Below, piece after piece: positions 41,241 through 50,906 of a stretch of DNA of 64,000 bases. Source of the stretch: Haloferax prahovense DSM 18310 (lineage in GTDB: Archaea; Halobacteriota; Halobacteria; Halobacteriales; Haloferacaceae); NCBI RefSeq assembly GCF_000336815.1, contig NZ_AOLG01000012.1, positions 17,261-81,260 of the forward strand. Direction: 5' to 3'. Numbering within the stretch: position 1 is the first letter of the stretch; the number at the start of each line of letters is the position of its first letter. The translations under genes were made by a program, and so were the position numbers. The notes under the pieces are model-generated. The model was given only the letters and a program-made list of their open reading frames with translations, was not told the DNA's origin and made no database searches.

Positions 41241-41885
41241 ATGTTTAACAAAATTACTGACGACGACCGCGGTCAGGTCGGTATCGGGACCCTCATCGTC
41301 TTCATCGCGATGGTTCTGGTCGCTGCAATCGCGGCGGGCGTCCTCGTGAACACGGCCGGCTTCCTGCAGGCGACTGCCGAAGACGCCGGTGAGCAGTCCG
41401 TGAACAAGGTCACCAACCGCGTCGAAGTCCTCAACTCGCACGGAACGGTCGGCGGAGAGGCGGACATCGACAACATCACGCTCACCGTTCGTCTGGCGGC
41501 CGGCTCGGACGCGGTGGACATGAACGAGACCTCGATTAAGTACCTCAGCGGCGACAGCGTCGAGACTCTGACTAACCAGACGCAGTACGACGGCGACGGG
41601 ACGGAACCGAACCCCGACGCCGATGAGTTCGGTCTCACCGAGGTCACCGACGACGACAGTTCGTTCGGTGTCCTCAACAGCATGAACGACCGCTACGAGG
41701 TCAAGATCGACACCGCCGCCATCGAGGACAGCAACGCTGACGAGACCGACCTCGTCGGCGGCCTCTCGACGGGCGAGCAGGTCACCCTCGAAATCACTTC
41801 CCGCACGGGTGGCACGACGCAGGTCATCCTGACGATGCCCCAGCAGCTCGCGGGCAAGACGCAGGGCGAACCAGTCGAACTGTAA
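41241..41885 (+). CDS. arlA2: Archaellin ArlA2
   Basis: This 214-residue second archaellin has the signal [11 protein letters not shown] before [18 protein letters not shown]. Its outer domain has fewer sequons (NIT, NET, NQT) and is more acidic. It ends in the same [14 protein letters not shown]. The gene is the second in an arlA1-arlA2 operon, with GGAG 6 nt before the ATG. The N-terminal and C-terminal blocks are close copies of arlA1 at the DNA level, which suggests recent duplication or gene conversion. Confidence 0.94.
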   Translation: MFNKITDDDRGQVGIGTLIVFIAMVLVAAIAAGVLVNTAGFLQATAEDAGEQSVNKVTNRVEVLNSHGTVGGEADIDNITLTVRLAAGSDAVDMNETSIKYLSGDSVETLTNQTQYDGDGTEPNPDADEFGLTEVTDDDSSFGVLNSMNDRYEVKIDTAAIEDSNADETDLVGGLSTGEQVTLEITSRTGGTTQVILTMPQQLAGKTQGEPVEL

Positions 41886-42219
41886 CCCGACTTCACGCTT
41901 TCCGTTCATTTTATCCACCTCAGCCGTCGAGCGGCGGCGCTGTCGTGTGTCCGTAGTACACCGCGCACACAGGAGCACTGGACTAGACGGCAACGCTCTC
42001 GGCCGCCGGCATCGACGACACTCGCTTGGGAGACGACTATCACGGCCGAGTCGAGACGGCCAGAGAGGCGAGGCGAAGCGAGACGTCTGCAGCGACATGA
42101 CCCCGAGCGAAGTGGACGAGCGCGGCGCGCGCTCCGCGTTCGGGGCCGTCAGAACAGTCGATTCGGCGAAGACAGAAAAAGAACCGTCGGGACCGGTCGC
42201 TCGCCGCCGAGCCCGCGCG
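41886..42219. other. Intergenic region with no recognised feature
   Basis: This 334-nt stretch separates the archaellin operon from the convergent KaiC-like gene. Frames that cross it are antisense to that gene and not acidic. It has a few T-rich points (near 41902-41912) that may terminate the arlA transcript. I see no tRNA, strong repeat or promoter. Confidence 0.5.
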
Positions 42220-42960
42220 TTATTCGGTCTCTTCGCCGAACCACGGCGGGGATTCGCCGACCATAGAGAACCCGGCCGCCTGCTCGTATATCTTGATGCC
42301 GCCCTGTGCGATTTCCAGCGGGAACATCGAGTTCTTGATACTCTGCTTGCGCATCTTCGCCACCCAGACGTAGCGGTTGCTCGTCGCGCCCGCGGGGCTC
42401 TGGATGAGGTAGATGTTCCCGTCGGTCAGGAAGTTCTCGAGGCCGATGTCGGTCTCGGGGAAGATGGCCGACTGCTCGGTGGTCAGAAGCGAGGTGAGGC
42501 CGCTGTCCTTCAGGATGTCGATGAACTTCAGGAGGTACTGGCGCTGTTCTTTCTCGTCGTCGAAAAACAGCTGGAACATCGTCAGCGAGTCGAGGACGAG
42601 TCGGTCGTAGTTGGTGTCCTGGAGGTCGCCGAGGATGCGGTCGAGCGTCGTCGAGAAGTCACCGTCGCGGAGGAGCGTCCGCTTGTCGTAAACCTTGATA
42701 TCTCCGGACTCGACGTACTCGTGCCAGCGGTCGAAGCCGATGGACTCGGCCGCCTCGCGGATGTCGTCTTCGGTCTCCTCGAAGGTGAGATACAGGCCGC
42801 CCTCGTCGAACTGGTCGACGCCGTTGTAGAGGTACTGGAGGCCGAGGATACTCTTTCCCGTCCCCGGGTTTCCGCTGATGAGCACCGCGGCGTTCTTGAC
42901 GATACCGCCGTTCAGGATGGAATCGAGTCCTTCGACACCGGTCTTGACTAGTTCTGTCAT
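42220..42960 (-). CDS. Single-domain KaiC-like (RecA-fold) ATPase
   Basis: This 246-residue protein has one KaiC/RadA domain, with GVEGLDSILNGGIVKNAAVLISG, Walker A (GNPGTGKSIL), YLTFEETEDDIREAAESIGF and Walker B (DRLVLDSLTMFQLF). A conserved end follows (MFPLEIAQGGIKIYEQ). ArlH of the motor is in the same superfamily, but ArlH is encoded separately at 45559-46308. This extra copy sits in the middle of the archaellum cluster, divergent from arlCE, and may be a regulatory KaiC relative such as those that influence motility in haloarchaea. Its promoter could share the dyad at 43093. Confidence 0.85.
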   Translation of the reverse strand: MTELVKTGVEGLDSILNGGIVKNAAVLISGNPGTGKSILGLQYLYNGVDQFDEGGLYLTFEETEDDIREAAESIGFDRWHEYVESGDIKVYDKRTLLRDGDFSTTLDRILGDLQDTNYDRLVLDSLTMFQLFFDDEKEQRQYLLKFIDILKDSGLTSLLTTEQSAIFPETDIGLENFLTDGNIYLIQSPAGATSNRYVWVAKMRKQSIKNSMFPLEIAQGGIKIYEQAAGFSMVGESPPWFGEETE

Positions 42961-43092
42961 GATTGTGTTGGAACGTGTGTTGGCTGTCGGAAGAACGTCC
43001 GTGCCGACGCCGGATAATTCTTCTTACCGCCGCTACGGCGCCGTCTGACTTTTATTACATACTTGACGGGCGAAAATTCCGAACGTCTAAAA

Positions 43093-43106
43093 TATCGCGA
43101 CTGATA
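43093..43106 (+). promoter_or_regulatory. Motility dyad TATC-N6-GATA upstream of arlCE
   Basis: The site reads TATCGCGACTGATA. On the plus strand a weak TATA-like TCTTGTA starts at 43122, exactly 16 nt past the dyad, and predicts transcription from about 43151. The site lies between arlCE and the divergent KaiC-like gene and could serve either, but the good TATA spacing is on the arlCE side. Confidence 0.65.
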
Positions 43107-43150
43107 ACGGGACGGGAACTTTCTTGTACCGACTTACGTACCTTGCACCA

Positions 43151-43273
43151 ATGTTACCTGCTCCCCCGAGTCCGTCGGACCGCCCCGGCCGGTCCGCCGC
43201 TCGGCCGGGTGACAGGCCGTCGCTCGAACGAAGCGCCCCGCGAACGGTACGGAGGTGCTCGCTGCGAGCATGA
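43151..43273 (+). other. Leaderless upstream ORF overlapping arlCE
   Basis: ATG at 43151, at the predicted transcript start, opens a 40-codon frame beginning MLPAPPSPSDRPGRS. It ends in TGA (43271-43273), overlapping the arlCE ATG at 43270 as ATGA. The peptide is Arg/Pro/Ser-rich and unlike acidic haloarchaeal proteins, so it may act by translational coupling rather than as a stable product. The cheB gene shows the same arrangement. Confidence 0.45.
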
Positions 43274-44691
43274 TGGAGTGGCAGAACGACGAAGACACGG
43301 CTGACGCCGGGGACGAAACGGAGACGGAAGAACAACACATGTCATCAGACGATGGACTTGGATTCGAGGAGGGGATAGACGACCTCTCCGACGAGTTTGG
43401 TGACTTCGGCGACGACCTCGACGACGGATTCGACGATGACGATTTCGGCGGATTCGACGACGACAACAGCGAGGAACTCGCAGAGCTCGAAGATCGCGTC
43501 GGCGAACTCGAGAACGAAGTAAGCGCCATCTCGTCGGGGATGAACACCGTCCGCGAAGAGAACAAACAGATCGGTGAGACCGTCGAAGAGCTCGACGACA
43601 CGATTCGCAAACTGCTCGACATCTACGAGATGGTCACCCGCGGCATCAACCCGTTCGTCGACGACGCCCGCGAGATGGGCGGCCTCGACGGCGGGGGTGG
43701 GTCGTTCGGCCTCTTCGAGGCGGAGGCCGAGGACGAAGAGCACCTCGACCCAGACGTGGCGAACGCCGATGCAGAGTCGTTCTTCGACGACGACTTCGGC
43801 GAACTCGACGCCGAGGAGGGCGCGAAGGAAGCGGAACTCGCCGCGGAAGACGAACTCGTGGAAGCGGAACGCGAGAGTCCCGCGGACGCCCTCGACGACG
43901 GCGACGGCGACGAAGATGCTGCCGAGGCCGACGACTCGGGTGCCGCGGGCGGCGCGAGTTTCGACGACCTCAAAGAGCAGTACGAGGAGGGCGGCGGCTG
44001 GGACGAAGAGGACGAAGCGGAGGCGGACGAAGCAGAGACGGACGAAGTGGAGGCTGACGACGCCGAAACGGACCTCGCCGACGCGGCGGTCGACCTCGAA
44101 GACGGGTTCGAAGACGAGCCGGTCGACGGCATCGAAGACGAGTTCGAAGCGGTCGCCAACGAGGCCGACGACCCGAGCGACGAACCGTCCGAACCCGAGG
44201 TCGAAGACGCCGACGGTGACGTCCGCAAGACGCTCGACGAGCTAGAGGCGGAGTACGCCACCGCGGCGATGGCCAAAGACGAGCTTTCGGCCGACGACGA
44301 GGACGACGCGGCCACCGAACCCGAGCCGTCCGCGGCGGTCGAGGAGTCCGACGCCTACTTGGCGGCTCTCCCGTCGAACTACGTCTCCGAAGTACTCGTC
44401 CTCGAGTGGGTCGAACACCTCGTCGCGGTCGGCGGCGCGCTCGGCGCGTCGCGCGCGCTCCGCCAGTATCGGGAGCAGGACTGGATATCGCGCGCCGTCG
44501 AGAGCGAACTGAACGCCCACGTCGGACAGATTTCGCCGTCGGTCGCTGACGCCGACGGGGGCGAACTCCGCATCGACGACCACCAGACGAGTCTCGCGTA
44601 CGTCTGCCGACTCGCGGAGGACGTCCCGCGGGGCCAACTGTACGAGGAGTTAGTCGCCTACGGGAGGAGATTCGATGGGATTCGGTGTTAG
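43270..44691 (+). CDS. arlCE: Archaellum switch protein ArlCE (ArlC-ArlE fusion)
   Basis: This 473-residue protein has an acidic Gly/Asp/Phe N-terminus and the ArlC coiled-coil region (LEDRVGELENEVSAISSGMN, TVEELDDTIRKLLDIYEMVTRGINPFVDD). A very long Glu/Asp linker follows (about 200 residues). The C-terminal FlaD/E domain (VLEWVEHLVAVGGALGASRALRQYREQDW) ends in LAYVCRLAED. It forms the cytosolic ring of the motor that receives the CheY/CheF signal. The start at 43270 or 43273 is chosen because the 5 codons before it lie in the upstream ORF overlap. It overlaps arlF by 17 nt and heads the operon. Confidence 0.93.
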   Translation: MMEWQNDEDTADAGDETETEEQHMSSDDGLGFEEGIDDLSDEFGDFGDDLDDGFDDDDFGGFDDDNSEELAELEDRVGELENEVSAISSGMNTVREENKQIGETVEELDDTIRKLLDIYEMVTRGINPFVDDAREMGGLDGGGGSFGLFEAEAEDEEHLDPDVANADAESFFDDDFGELDAEEGAKEAELAAEDELVEAERESPADALDDGDGDEDAAEADDSGAAGGASFDDLKEQYEEGGGWDEEDEAEADEAETDEVEADDAETDLADAAVDLEDGFEDEPVDGIEDEFEAVANEADDPSDEPSEPEVEDADGDVRKTLDELEAEYATAAMAKDELSADDEDDAATEPEPSAAVEESDAYLAALPSNYVSEVLVLEWVEHLVAVGGALGASRALRQYREQDWISRAVESELNAHVGQISPSVADADGGELRIDDHQTSLAYVCRLAEDVPRGQLYEELVAYGRRFDGIRC

Positions 44692-45112
44692 TGGCTCGAC
44701 CGCCGTCATCTTCCTCGGCGTCCTCGTGGCCACGGGGACGCTGTACACAGCGACGTCGAACGCGTCGGAGAACGTGCTCGAAGCGCAGGACGCCGACGCG
44801 GAGCGGGCCCTCGAACGGACGAACACGGACATCGCCGTCACGAACGCGACCTACGACGCGGGCAACGAGAGCCTCACGGTGAACCTGACGAACGCCGGCT
44901 CGGAGACGCTCTCGGTCAGCGAGACCACCTTGCTCGTCGACAACACCTACGTCGACGTGCCGGCGGCCAACGCGACCGTCGACGGCGACGCCGGAACCGA
45001 CCTCTGGTACGCCGGCGAGAATCTCAGTCTCGTCGTCGACGCCGACCCCACGCCCGCACGCGTGAAAGTGGTTACCGGAAGCGGCGTCGCCGCCACGGGG
45101 GCGGTGAACTAA
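44675..45112 (+). CDS. arlF: Archaellum stator protein ArlF
   Basis: This 145-residue protein has an N-terminal membrane anchor (GVSGSTAVIFLGVLVATGTLYTA) and a beta-sandwich exterior domain with several N-x-S/T sites (for example NATYDAGNESLTVNLT). This is the layout of ArlF, which with ArlG forms the stator pinned to the S-layer. It overlaps the end of arlCE by 17 nt and is followed immediately by arlG. The length is normal. Confidence 0.92.
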   Translation: MGFGVSGSTAVIFLGVLVATGTLYTATSNASENVLEAQDADAERALERTNTDIAVTNATYDAGNESLTVNLTNAGSETLSVSETTLLVDNTYVDVPAANATVDGDAGTDLWYAGENLSLVVDADPTPARVKVVTGSGVAATGAVN

Positions 45113-45562
45113 ATGGCAGACATCTCCGTTCCGAGCCTCATCCTGTTCATCGCCAGTATCGTCGTCGCCGCCGGCGTCTCGGGCGTCCTCATCGACACCG
45201 TGACCGGCATCAGCAGTTCGCTCGACGAGCGCGGCGGCGACGTGAGCACGGAGATCAGAACCGACATCGAAGTGATAAGCGACCCGCAGGCGGGCGTCTA
45301 CGACGGTGCGAACGACAACCTCTCGATATACGTCAAGAACACCGGCCTCAGGACGCTCCCGGCGACCAGCGGCGGCTTCGATATCATCGTCGGTGGACAG
45401 TACCAGACCAACGTCACGGTGAACGTCGTCGACGGCACCGAGTGGCGGCCGAGCAACGTCATCGAACTCACGGTGACGGACATCGCGTTGAGCTCGGGCG
45501 ACTACCGGATGACCGTCGTCGTCGACGGTGACGAAGAGGTGTTCGAATTCCGCGTATCATGA
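45113..45562 (+). CDS. arlG: Archaellum stator protein ArlG
   Basis: This 149-residue protein is the partner of ArlF. It has an N-terminal membrane helix ([22 protein letters not shown]) and a beta-rich outer domain ([34 protein letters not shown]). Its start directly follows the arlF stop (TAA ATG) and its end overlaps arlH by 4 nt. It binds the cell envelope and counters motor torque. Confidence 0.92.
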   Translation: MADISVPSLILFIASIVVAAGVSGVLIDTVTGISSSLDERGGDVSTEIRTDIEVISDPQAGVYDGANDNLSIYVKNTGLRTLPATSGGFDIIVGGQYQTNVTVNVVDGTEWRPSNVIELTVTDIALSSGDYRMTVVVDGDEEVFEFRVS

Positions 45563-46308
45563 GCAGTCAATTCTCTCTCGGGCTATCCGGGCACGACCGT
45601 CTCGAAAAGGAACTCGGCGGCGGCATCCCCAAGGGTGCAATCGTCCTCATCGAAGGGGACTACGGCGCCGGAAAAAGCGTGCTGTCGCAGCGATTCAGCT
45701 ATGGCTTCTGCAACGAGGAAACGGTGGTGACGCTCGTCTCGACCGAACTGGGCGTCCGCGGCTTCCTCGACCAGATGCACTCGCTTTCGTACGACATCGT
45801 CAAGCATCTGCTCGACGAGCGAATCCTGTTCCTCCAGGCCGAAATCGACAGCAGTGGCGCGCTCTCTGGCGGCAGCAGCCAGAAGGAGCGCAAGCAGCTC
45901 CTCCGGCGGCTGATGGACGCCGAGACGCTCTGGGACGCCGACGTCATCATCATCGACACGTTCGACGCCATCCTGCGCAACGACCCGCAGTTCGAGGCGC
46001 TGGTCCGGCAGAACGACGAGCGGCAGGCCGCCCTCGAAATCATCTCGTTTTTCCGCGAGCTGACGACGAAGGGCAAGACCATCATCATCACCGTCGACCC
46101 GTCGTCGGTCGACGAGGGGTCTATCGGTCCGTTCCGCTCTATCGCCGACGTCTACTTCGAACTGGAGATGGTGGAGGTCGGAAACGACGTCCGACGGAAC
46201 ATCTTCGTGAAGCGCTTCGCGGGGATGGGCCAGCAGGTCGGCGACCGCGTCGGCTTCTCGGTCCGGTCGGGAATCGGGCTCGTCATCGAATCGAGGAGCG
46301 TGGCGTAG
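45559..46308 (+). CDS. arlH: Archaellum motor ATPase regulator ArlH (KaiC-like)
   Basis: This 249-residue RecA/KaiC-fold protein has Walker A in [15 protein letters not shown] and Walker B in [13 protein letters not shown], with the first part [19 protein letters not shown]. It binds ATP and docks on ArlI in the motor core, possibly through phosphorylation. It lies between arlG and arlI with 4-nt and 0-nt spacing. The paralogue at 42220-42960 is not the motor subunit. Confidence 0.94.
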   Translation: MSSQFSLGLSGHDRLEKELGGGIPKGAIVLIEGDYGAGKSVLSQRFSYGFCNEETVVTLVSTELGVRGFLDQMHSLSYDIVKHLLDERILFLQAEIDSSGALSGGSSQKERKQLLRRLMDAETLWDADVIIIDTFDAILRNDPQFEALVRQNDERQAALEIISFFRELTTKGKTIIITVDPSSVDEGSIGPFRSIADVYFELEMVEVGNDVRRNIFVKRFAGMGQQVGDRVGFSVRSGIGLVIESRSVA

Positions 46309-47973
46309 ATGGCGAGCGAACACGGCTCCGCCAGGCTGTCGGACGACCTCAAGCGCCTCGCGATGCAGTGGCCGCACCTGCGGGACCACCTCAAGCGGTT
46401 CCGACAGATCACCGGCGAGTTTCCGATGCTCGTCGACGAGCCGGGCGACTACGAGTCCCGGCGTCCGAACATCATCTACCCGCTGGGCGGCCCCGTGTTC
46501 TGCCAGGTGTACGGCAACTTCGGCGAGACGACGAAGTACTACACCATCGAACCCGAGATGGACGACGACGAACTCGAGGTGTTCGGCCGGGTCAAGGACA
46601 AACTGCTCGAACGCAGCGTCTCGAAGCCGGCGCCCGAAGAAAGCGCCGACTACGAAGAGCGCATCGAGGAGTTGCTCTCCGAAATCGTCCACATCGAGGG
46701 CGACGACCGCGGGCCGCTCGGCTCGGTTGCCAAGCGGCTCGACGTGGCCGGCATCGAGGTCTCCCAGACGACCTACGACAAGATACAGTACCGACTCGTC
46801 CGCGACATCGTCGGCCTCGGGCCGCTCGAACCCATCATGCGCGACCCGGAGAACGAGGACATTCACGTCATCGGCCCCAGCCAGGTCGACGTCGACCACG
46901 GGACGTTCGGCCTGCTGGAGACGAGCGTCGAGTTCGACAGCACGGAGCAGTTCGATAACTGGCTCCGCAACATGGGCGAACGCATCGGCGACCCCGTCTC
47001 CGACGCCCACCCCATCGTGGACTCCACGCTCCCCGACGGCTCGCGTATCAACATCATCTACTCCGACGACGTGTCGCTGAAGGGGTCGTCGCTCACCATC
47101 CGTCAGGGCGACGACGTGCCGCTTTCGGTGTTCCAAATCGCCAAGTGGGGGACGCTCTCGCCCGAACTGGCCGCGTACCTCTGGATCGCGCTGGAGAACG
47201 AGCGAACCATCTTCGTGGTCGGCGAGACGGCATCGGGGAAGACGACGACGCTCAACGCCATCCTCTCGTTCATCCCGCAGGACTCGAAGATTTACACCGC
47301 GGAGGACACCGCCGAGGTGCTCCCGCCGCACGACACGTGGCAGCAGCTCCTCACCCGCGAGGGCCGCGGCTCCGACTCCGAAGTCGACATGTTCGACCTC
47401 GTCGCGGCCGCGCTCCGCTCTCGCCCCGACTACATCATCGTGGGGGAGGTCCGTGGCGAGGAGGGGCGCATGGCGTTCCAGGCGGCCCAGACCGGCCACC
47501 CGGTGATGCTCACGTTCCACGCGTCCGACATCGTCTCGATGATTCAGCGTTTCACCGGCGACCCCATCAACGTCCCCGAGACGTTCATGGACAACTGCGA
47601 CATCGCGCTGTTCCAGAACCGCGTCCGCCGGGGCAACGACATCCTGCGCCGAGTGACGAGCGTGCAGGAAATCGAGGGCTACTCGAAGGAGATGGGCGGC
47701 GTCGTCACCCGCGAGGCGTTCTACTGGGACCCCGTCCAAGACGAGATCATCTTCCAGGGGATGAACAACTCCTTCATCATGGAACAGAAGGTCGCGACGC
47801 TCCTCGGTTACGACGACACGCGGAAGATATACGACGACATCCAGTTCCGCGCCGAACTCGTCCGCCGGGCGATTCAGGAGAACGTCCTCGGCTACCACGA
47901 GGTGAACGAACTCATCGAGGACTACCAACGCGACGGCGTCGAGGGACTGCCGTTCGACATGGCGAGGGTGTAG
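46309..47973 (+). CDS. arlI: Archaellum assembly and rotation ATPase ArlI
   Basis: This 554-residue type II/IV secretion-like ATPase has an N-terminal region that contacts ArlJ. Its core has Walker A (VVGETASGKTTTLNAIL), the Asp box, Walker B (YIIVGEVRGEEGRMAFQAAQTGHPV) and the His box (MLTFHASD). It powers both filament assembly and rotation in archaea. The start follows the arlH stop directly. The length fits haloarchaeal ArlI. Confidence 0.96.
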   Translation: MASEHGSARLSDDLKRLAMQWPHLRDHLKRFRQITGEFPMLVDEPGDYESRRPNIIYPLGGPVFCQVYGNFGETTKYYTIEPEMDDDELEVFGRVKDKLLERSVSKPAPEESADYEERIEELLSEIVHIEGDDRGPLGSVAKRLDVAGIEVSQTTYDKIQYRLVRDIVGLGPLEPIMRDPENEDIHVIGPSQVDVDHGTFGLLETSVEFDSTEQFDNWLRNMGERIGDPVSDAHPIVDSTLPDGSRINIIYSDDVSLKGSSLTIRQGDDVPLSVFQIAKWGTLSPELAAYLWIALENERTIFVVGETASGKTTTLNAILSFIPQDSKIYTAEDTAEVLPPHDTWQQLLTREGRGSDSEVDMFDLVAAALRSRPDYIIVGEVRGEEGRMAFQAAQTGHPVMLTFHASDIVSMIQRFTGDPINVPETFMDNCDIALFQNRVRRGNDILRRVTSVQEIEGYSKEMGGVVTREAFYWDPVQDEIIFQGMNNSFIMEQKVATLLGYDDTRKIYDDIQFRAELVRRAIQENVLGYHEVNELIEDYQRDGVEGLPFDMARV

Positions 47974-47977
47974 CGAG

Positions 47978-49720
47978 ATGGCAGGGGAACAGAGCGCGTC
48001 GATGCAGGCGGTGCAGGTTCGGGACTTCATCAGCGACATCATCGAGTCCTACGAGAAGATGCCGATGGCGCTGCCGCGGTACCTGCTCGCGGTGCTCGGC
48101 CCCGCCATCGTGTTCTTCATGCTCTCTCTGGCCGGCGCCATCGCGCTCCCGCTTCCCCTTCTCGTCCGCATCCCCGTGTTCCTCCTCGGCGTGTTGCTGT
48201 TGGGCGGGGCCGTCCTCTACCCGCGGCTCCTCGTCGAGCAGACGCGCCGCAGCTTAGAGAACCAACTCCCCCTCCTCATCACGCACATGACCGTGCTCTC
48301 GACGACGAACATCGACCGTGTCGCCGTGTTTCGAACGCTCGCGCGCGAGGAGGAGTACGGCGAGCTAGCGACCGAGATGAACCGCATCGTCCAGCTCGTC
48401 GACGCGTGGAACCAGTCGCTCGACGACGCCTGTCAGCGCCGGGCCCGAGAGGTCCCGTCGAAGCCACTCGCCGACTTCCTCGACAGGCTCGCGTACTCCA
48501 TCAACGCCGGCCAGAGCATCGACGACTTCCTCCTCGGCGAGCAGAACGCGATGATTCAGAAGTACATCACCGTCTACGAGAGCGCGCTCGGGAACCTGGA
48601 GGTCATGAAGGACCTCTATCTCTCGATGATTCTGTCGATGACCTTCGCCATCATCAACGCCATCGTCCTCCCCATCCTGACGGGGACCGACGCGACGATG
48701 ACCATCGGCGCGGTCATCGTACTCTTCGTCTTCGTGCAGTTGGGGTTCTACTTCGTCATCCGGACGATGTCACCGTACGACCCGCTGTGGTTCCACCAGC
48801 GCGAGTACCGGACGAAGGCGGACCGGCAGATAGACATCACGCTGTACGGCGCGGTCGGCCTCTCTATCACGATGGTCCTCGTGCTCGCGTTGGGCACGTT
48901 CAACCTGACCGTCGTCGGTGAGACGGTCCGGCCCATCATGATGGAACTCCCGATTCCGCTCCTCATCTCGACGCCGCTGACGCCGCTTGCGGTCCCCGGC
49001 ATCGTCGCGCGCCGCCACGAGAAACGCATCGGCGAGCGCGACGAGGAGTACCCCGGGTTCATCCGCGCGCTCGGGGCGTCCGAGACGGCGAAACAGAGCA
49101 CGACCACGGCCGTCCTGAAGACGCTCAAGACGAAGGACTTCGGCGTCCTCTCGCGGGAGATATCGCGGCTGTACACGCGGCTTCGGATGCGGCTCGACCC
49201 CGACCGGTCGTGGTTCTTCTTCACCGCGGAGACGAACTCCTATCTCGTCCAGAAGTTCTCCGAGATGTACAACGTCGGCCGGTCGATGGGTGGCAAACCG
49301 AAGCTCCTCGGCGAGCTCATCAGCCGTAACATGAACGAGATAATCAAGCTCCGCCGACAGCGAAAGCAGTCGACGGTCACCCTCATCGGCGTCCTCTACG
49401 GCATCACGGCCTCCGCGTCGTTCGCGTTCTTCATCGGACTGGAAGTCGTCGAGATTCTGGCGTCCTTCTCGACGCAGATGAACCTCGACAGCCTCCAGTT
49501 CGGGACGCTCATCTACGCGGGCGTCTACGACGTGCCCTTCATCGAGTACATGCTGACGCTCATCATCCTGTTTAACGCCCTCCTGTCGTCGCTCATGATT
49601 CGGATGGTCGACGGCGGACACAAGGCGAACGCCTACCTGCACTTCGTGATGCTCGTCTGGGTGGGCTCCCTGATGGCGGTCGCCACCTCGTCGCTCGCAG
49701 GAGCGCTGATTAGTATATGA
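47978..49720 (+). CDS. arlJ: Archaellum platform protein ArlJ
   Basis: This 580-residue polytopic protein of the TadC/GspF family has paired membrane helix groups (PRYLLAVLGPAIVFFMLSLAG; DLYLSMILSMTFAIINAIVLP; FVQLGFYFVIRTM) around two large cytoplasmic domains. It ends in MVLVWVGSLMAVATSSLAGALI. It is the inner-membrane base on which ArlI and ArlH act. It starts 4 nt after arlI and its stop overlaps cheF1 by 4 nt, so cheF1 is part of the archaellum transcript. Confidence 0.95.
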   Translation: MAGEQSASMQAVQVRDFISDIIESYEKMPMALPRYLLAVLGPAIVFFMLSLAGAIALPLPLLVRIPVFLLGVLLLGGAVLYPRLLVEQTRRSLENQLPLLITHMTVLSTTNIDRVAVFRTLAREEEYGELATEMNRIVQLVDAWNQSLDDACQRRAREVPSKPLADFLDRLAYSINAGQSIDDFLLGEQNAMIQKYITVYESALGNLEVMKDLYLSMILSMTFAIINAIVLPILTGTDATMTIGAVIVLFVFVQLGFYFVIRTMSPYDPLWFHQREYRTKADRQIDITLYGAVGLSITMVLVLALGTFNLTVVGETVRPIMMELPIPLLISTPLTPLAVPGIVARRHEKRIGERDEEYPGFIRALGASETAKQSTTTAVLKTLKTKDFGVLSREISRLYTRLRMRLDPDRSWFFFTAETNSYLVQKFSEMYNVGRSMGGKPKLLGELISRNMNEIIKLRRQRKQSTVTLIGVLYGITASASFAFFIGLEVVEILASFSTQMNLDSLQFGTLIYAGVYDVPFIEYMLTLIILFNALLSSLMIRMVDGGHKANAYLHFVMLVWVGSLMAVATSSLAGALISI

Positions 49721-50829
49721 CTGAAGACGGACAACAGACCCGAGATTCGATGCCAGACGCGGCAGGCGAACAGACCCCACAGGAGGCCCGTTCCCGCGCG
49801 CCCGAGGGGGGCGACGTGGCGAAAAGCGACCTCCTACAGGCGTACCGCCGGAAGAAGTCCGAACCGTCGGACGAACGCGAGGAACAAGAGCGGGCGCGCT
49901 CGAAGAGACAGACGGAAAAACAGACCAGCGACGGCGAGTCCATCGTCGTCGACTTCGTCGCTAACTTCGTCGCCGGCGGCAACGCCTCGTTCGAGCCCGT
50001 CAAGGGCCGCGTCCTGATGAGCCAGCGCCGGCTTATCCTCGCCACGTCGAAGGCCAAGACCGTCATCCCCATCACCTCCATCTTCGACATCGCCGTCGGC
50101 CAGGTCCCCCCGGAGGTCGAGGAGTTCTTCGACTACACGGTGATGGTCGGCTACATTATCGGCCGCCAGCGCCGGACGACCGTCATCGGCGGCGACCGAG
50201 ATACCATCGAGAAGTTCTCGCTGTTGCTGTTCCGCGCGGCGCTCAACGGCTCGCGCGCGCAGGTCACCCACCCGGCCCGCATCGGCGGGCGCGTCCTCGA
50301 CACGGAGCGACAACCCTCCGGCCTCCACCTCGACTACGAGGCCGTCACGTTCCCCGACGACGACGGCCCGCTCACGGAGAACGGCGACCCGTTCCACATC
50401 GACCTCGCGAGCGTCATCTTCTTCGAGGTGCTCGAGCGGACCGTCGACGGCGAAACGCGGCTGGTGCTTTCGGTCCAGCACGTCAAGCAGGGTCAGACGG
50501 TCACCTCCGAGATAACGCTCGACTCGCGTCGGAAGATGAACATCCTCGGGCGCTACCTCCGGCTCGTCTACCACTGGATAAAGTCCGGCGTCCGAAACGT
50601 CGAGGTCACGGAACAGGGCCTCGAAGTCCTCGTCGGACTGTACTCCGCCGGCGAGATGGCCGCGGAAGTCGACTTCAGCGAACTCCTCGGCGTCGAAGAG
50701 GAAGTCCTCGACGCGGAACTGGAGAAGCTCCACGAGGAGGAACTCATCGGCGACGACGAGCTTCCGACCTCGCTGACGCCGCAGGGACGGTTCGTCGTCA
50801 ACGAAGAAATCGAAGACGTGAACGTCTGA
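49717..50829 (+). CDS. cheF1: Chemotaxis-archaellum adaptor CheF (first copy)
   Basis: This 370-residue protein matches CheF, the archaeal factor that links CheY to the archaellum switch (ArlCDE). It has an N-terminal disordered acidic region, then VVDFVANFVAGGNASFEPVKGRVLMSQRRLILATSKAKTV, typical of the family. The centre has IIGRQRRTTVIGG and a C-terminal winged-helix-like part (LEVLVGLYSAGEMAAEVDFSELLGVEE). It is fused to the arl transcript by a 4-nt overlap, unusual linkage of chemotaxis and motor genes. A second cheF lies at 51326-52192. Confidence 0.9.
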   Translation: MTEDGQQTRDSMPDAAGEQTPQEARSRAPEGGDVAKSDLLQAYRRKKSEPSDEREEQERARSKRQTEKQTSDGESIVVDFVANFVAGGNASFEPVKGRVLMSQRRLILATSKAKTVIPITSIFDIAVGQVPPEVEEFFDYTVMVGYIIGRQRRTTVIGGDRDTIEKFSLLLFRAALNGSRAQVTHPARIGGRVLDTERQPSGLHLDYEAVTFPDDDGPLTENGDPFHIDLASVIFFEVLERTVDGETRLVLSVQHVKQGQTVTSEITLDSRRKMNILGRYLRLVYHWIKSGVRNVEVTEQGLEVLVGLYSAGEMAAEVDFSELLGVEEEVLDAELEKLHEEELIGDDELPTSLTPQGRFVVNEEIEDVNV

Positions 50830-50906
50830 GAGCGGGCGTTTCTCCCGAAACCGGAGTCGACCGGCGACCGGGAAGAACTATCAACGGTGCAACTGATTCT
50901 GTTTCT

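Noticed and set aside
41947-42951. 334-codon plus-strand frame
   Set aside because: It is almost wholly antisense to the KaiC-like gene, which has clear Walker motifs.
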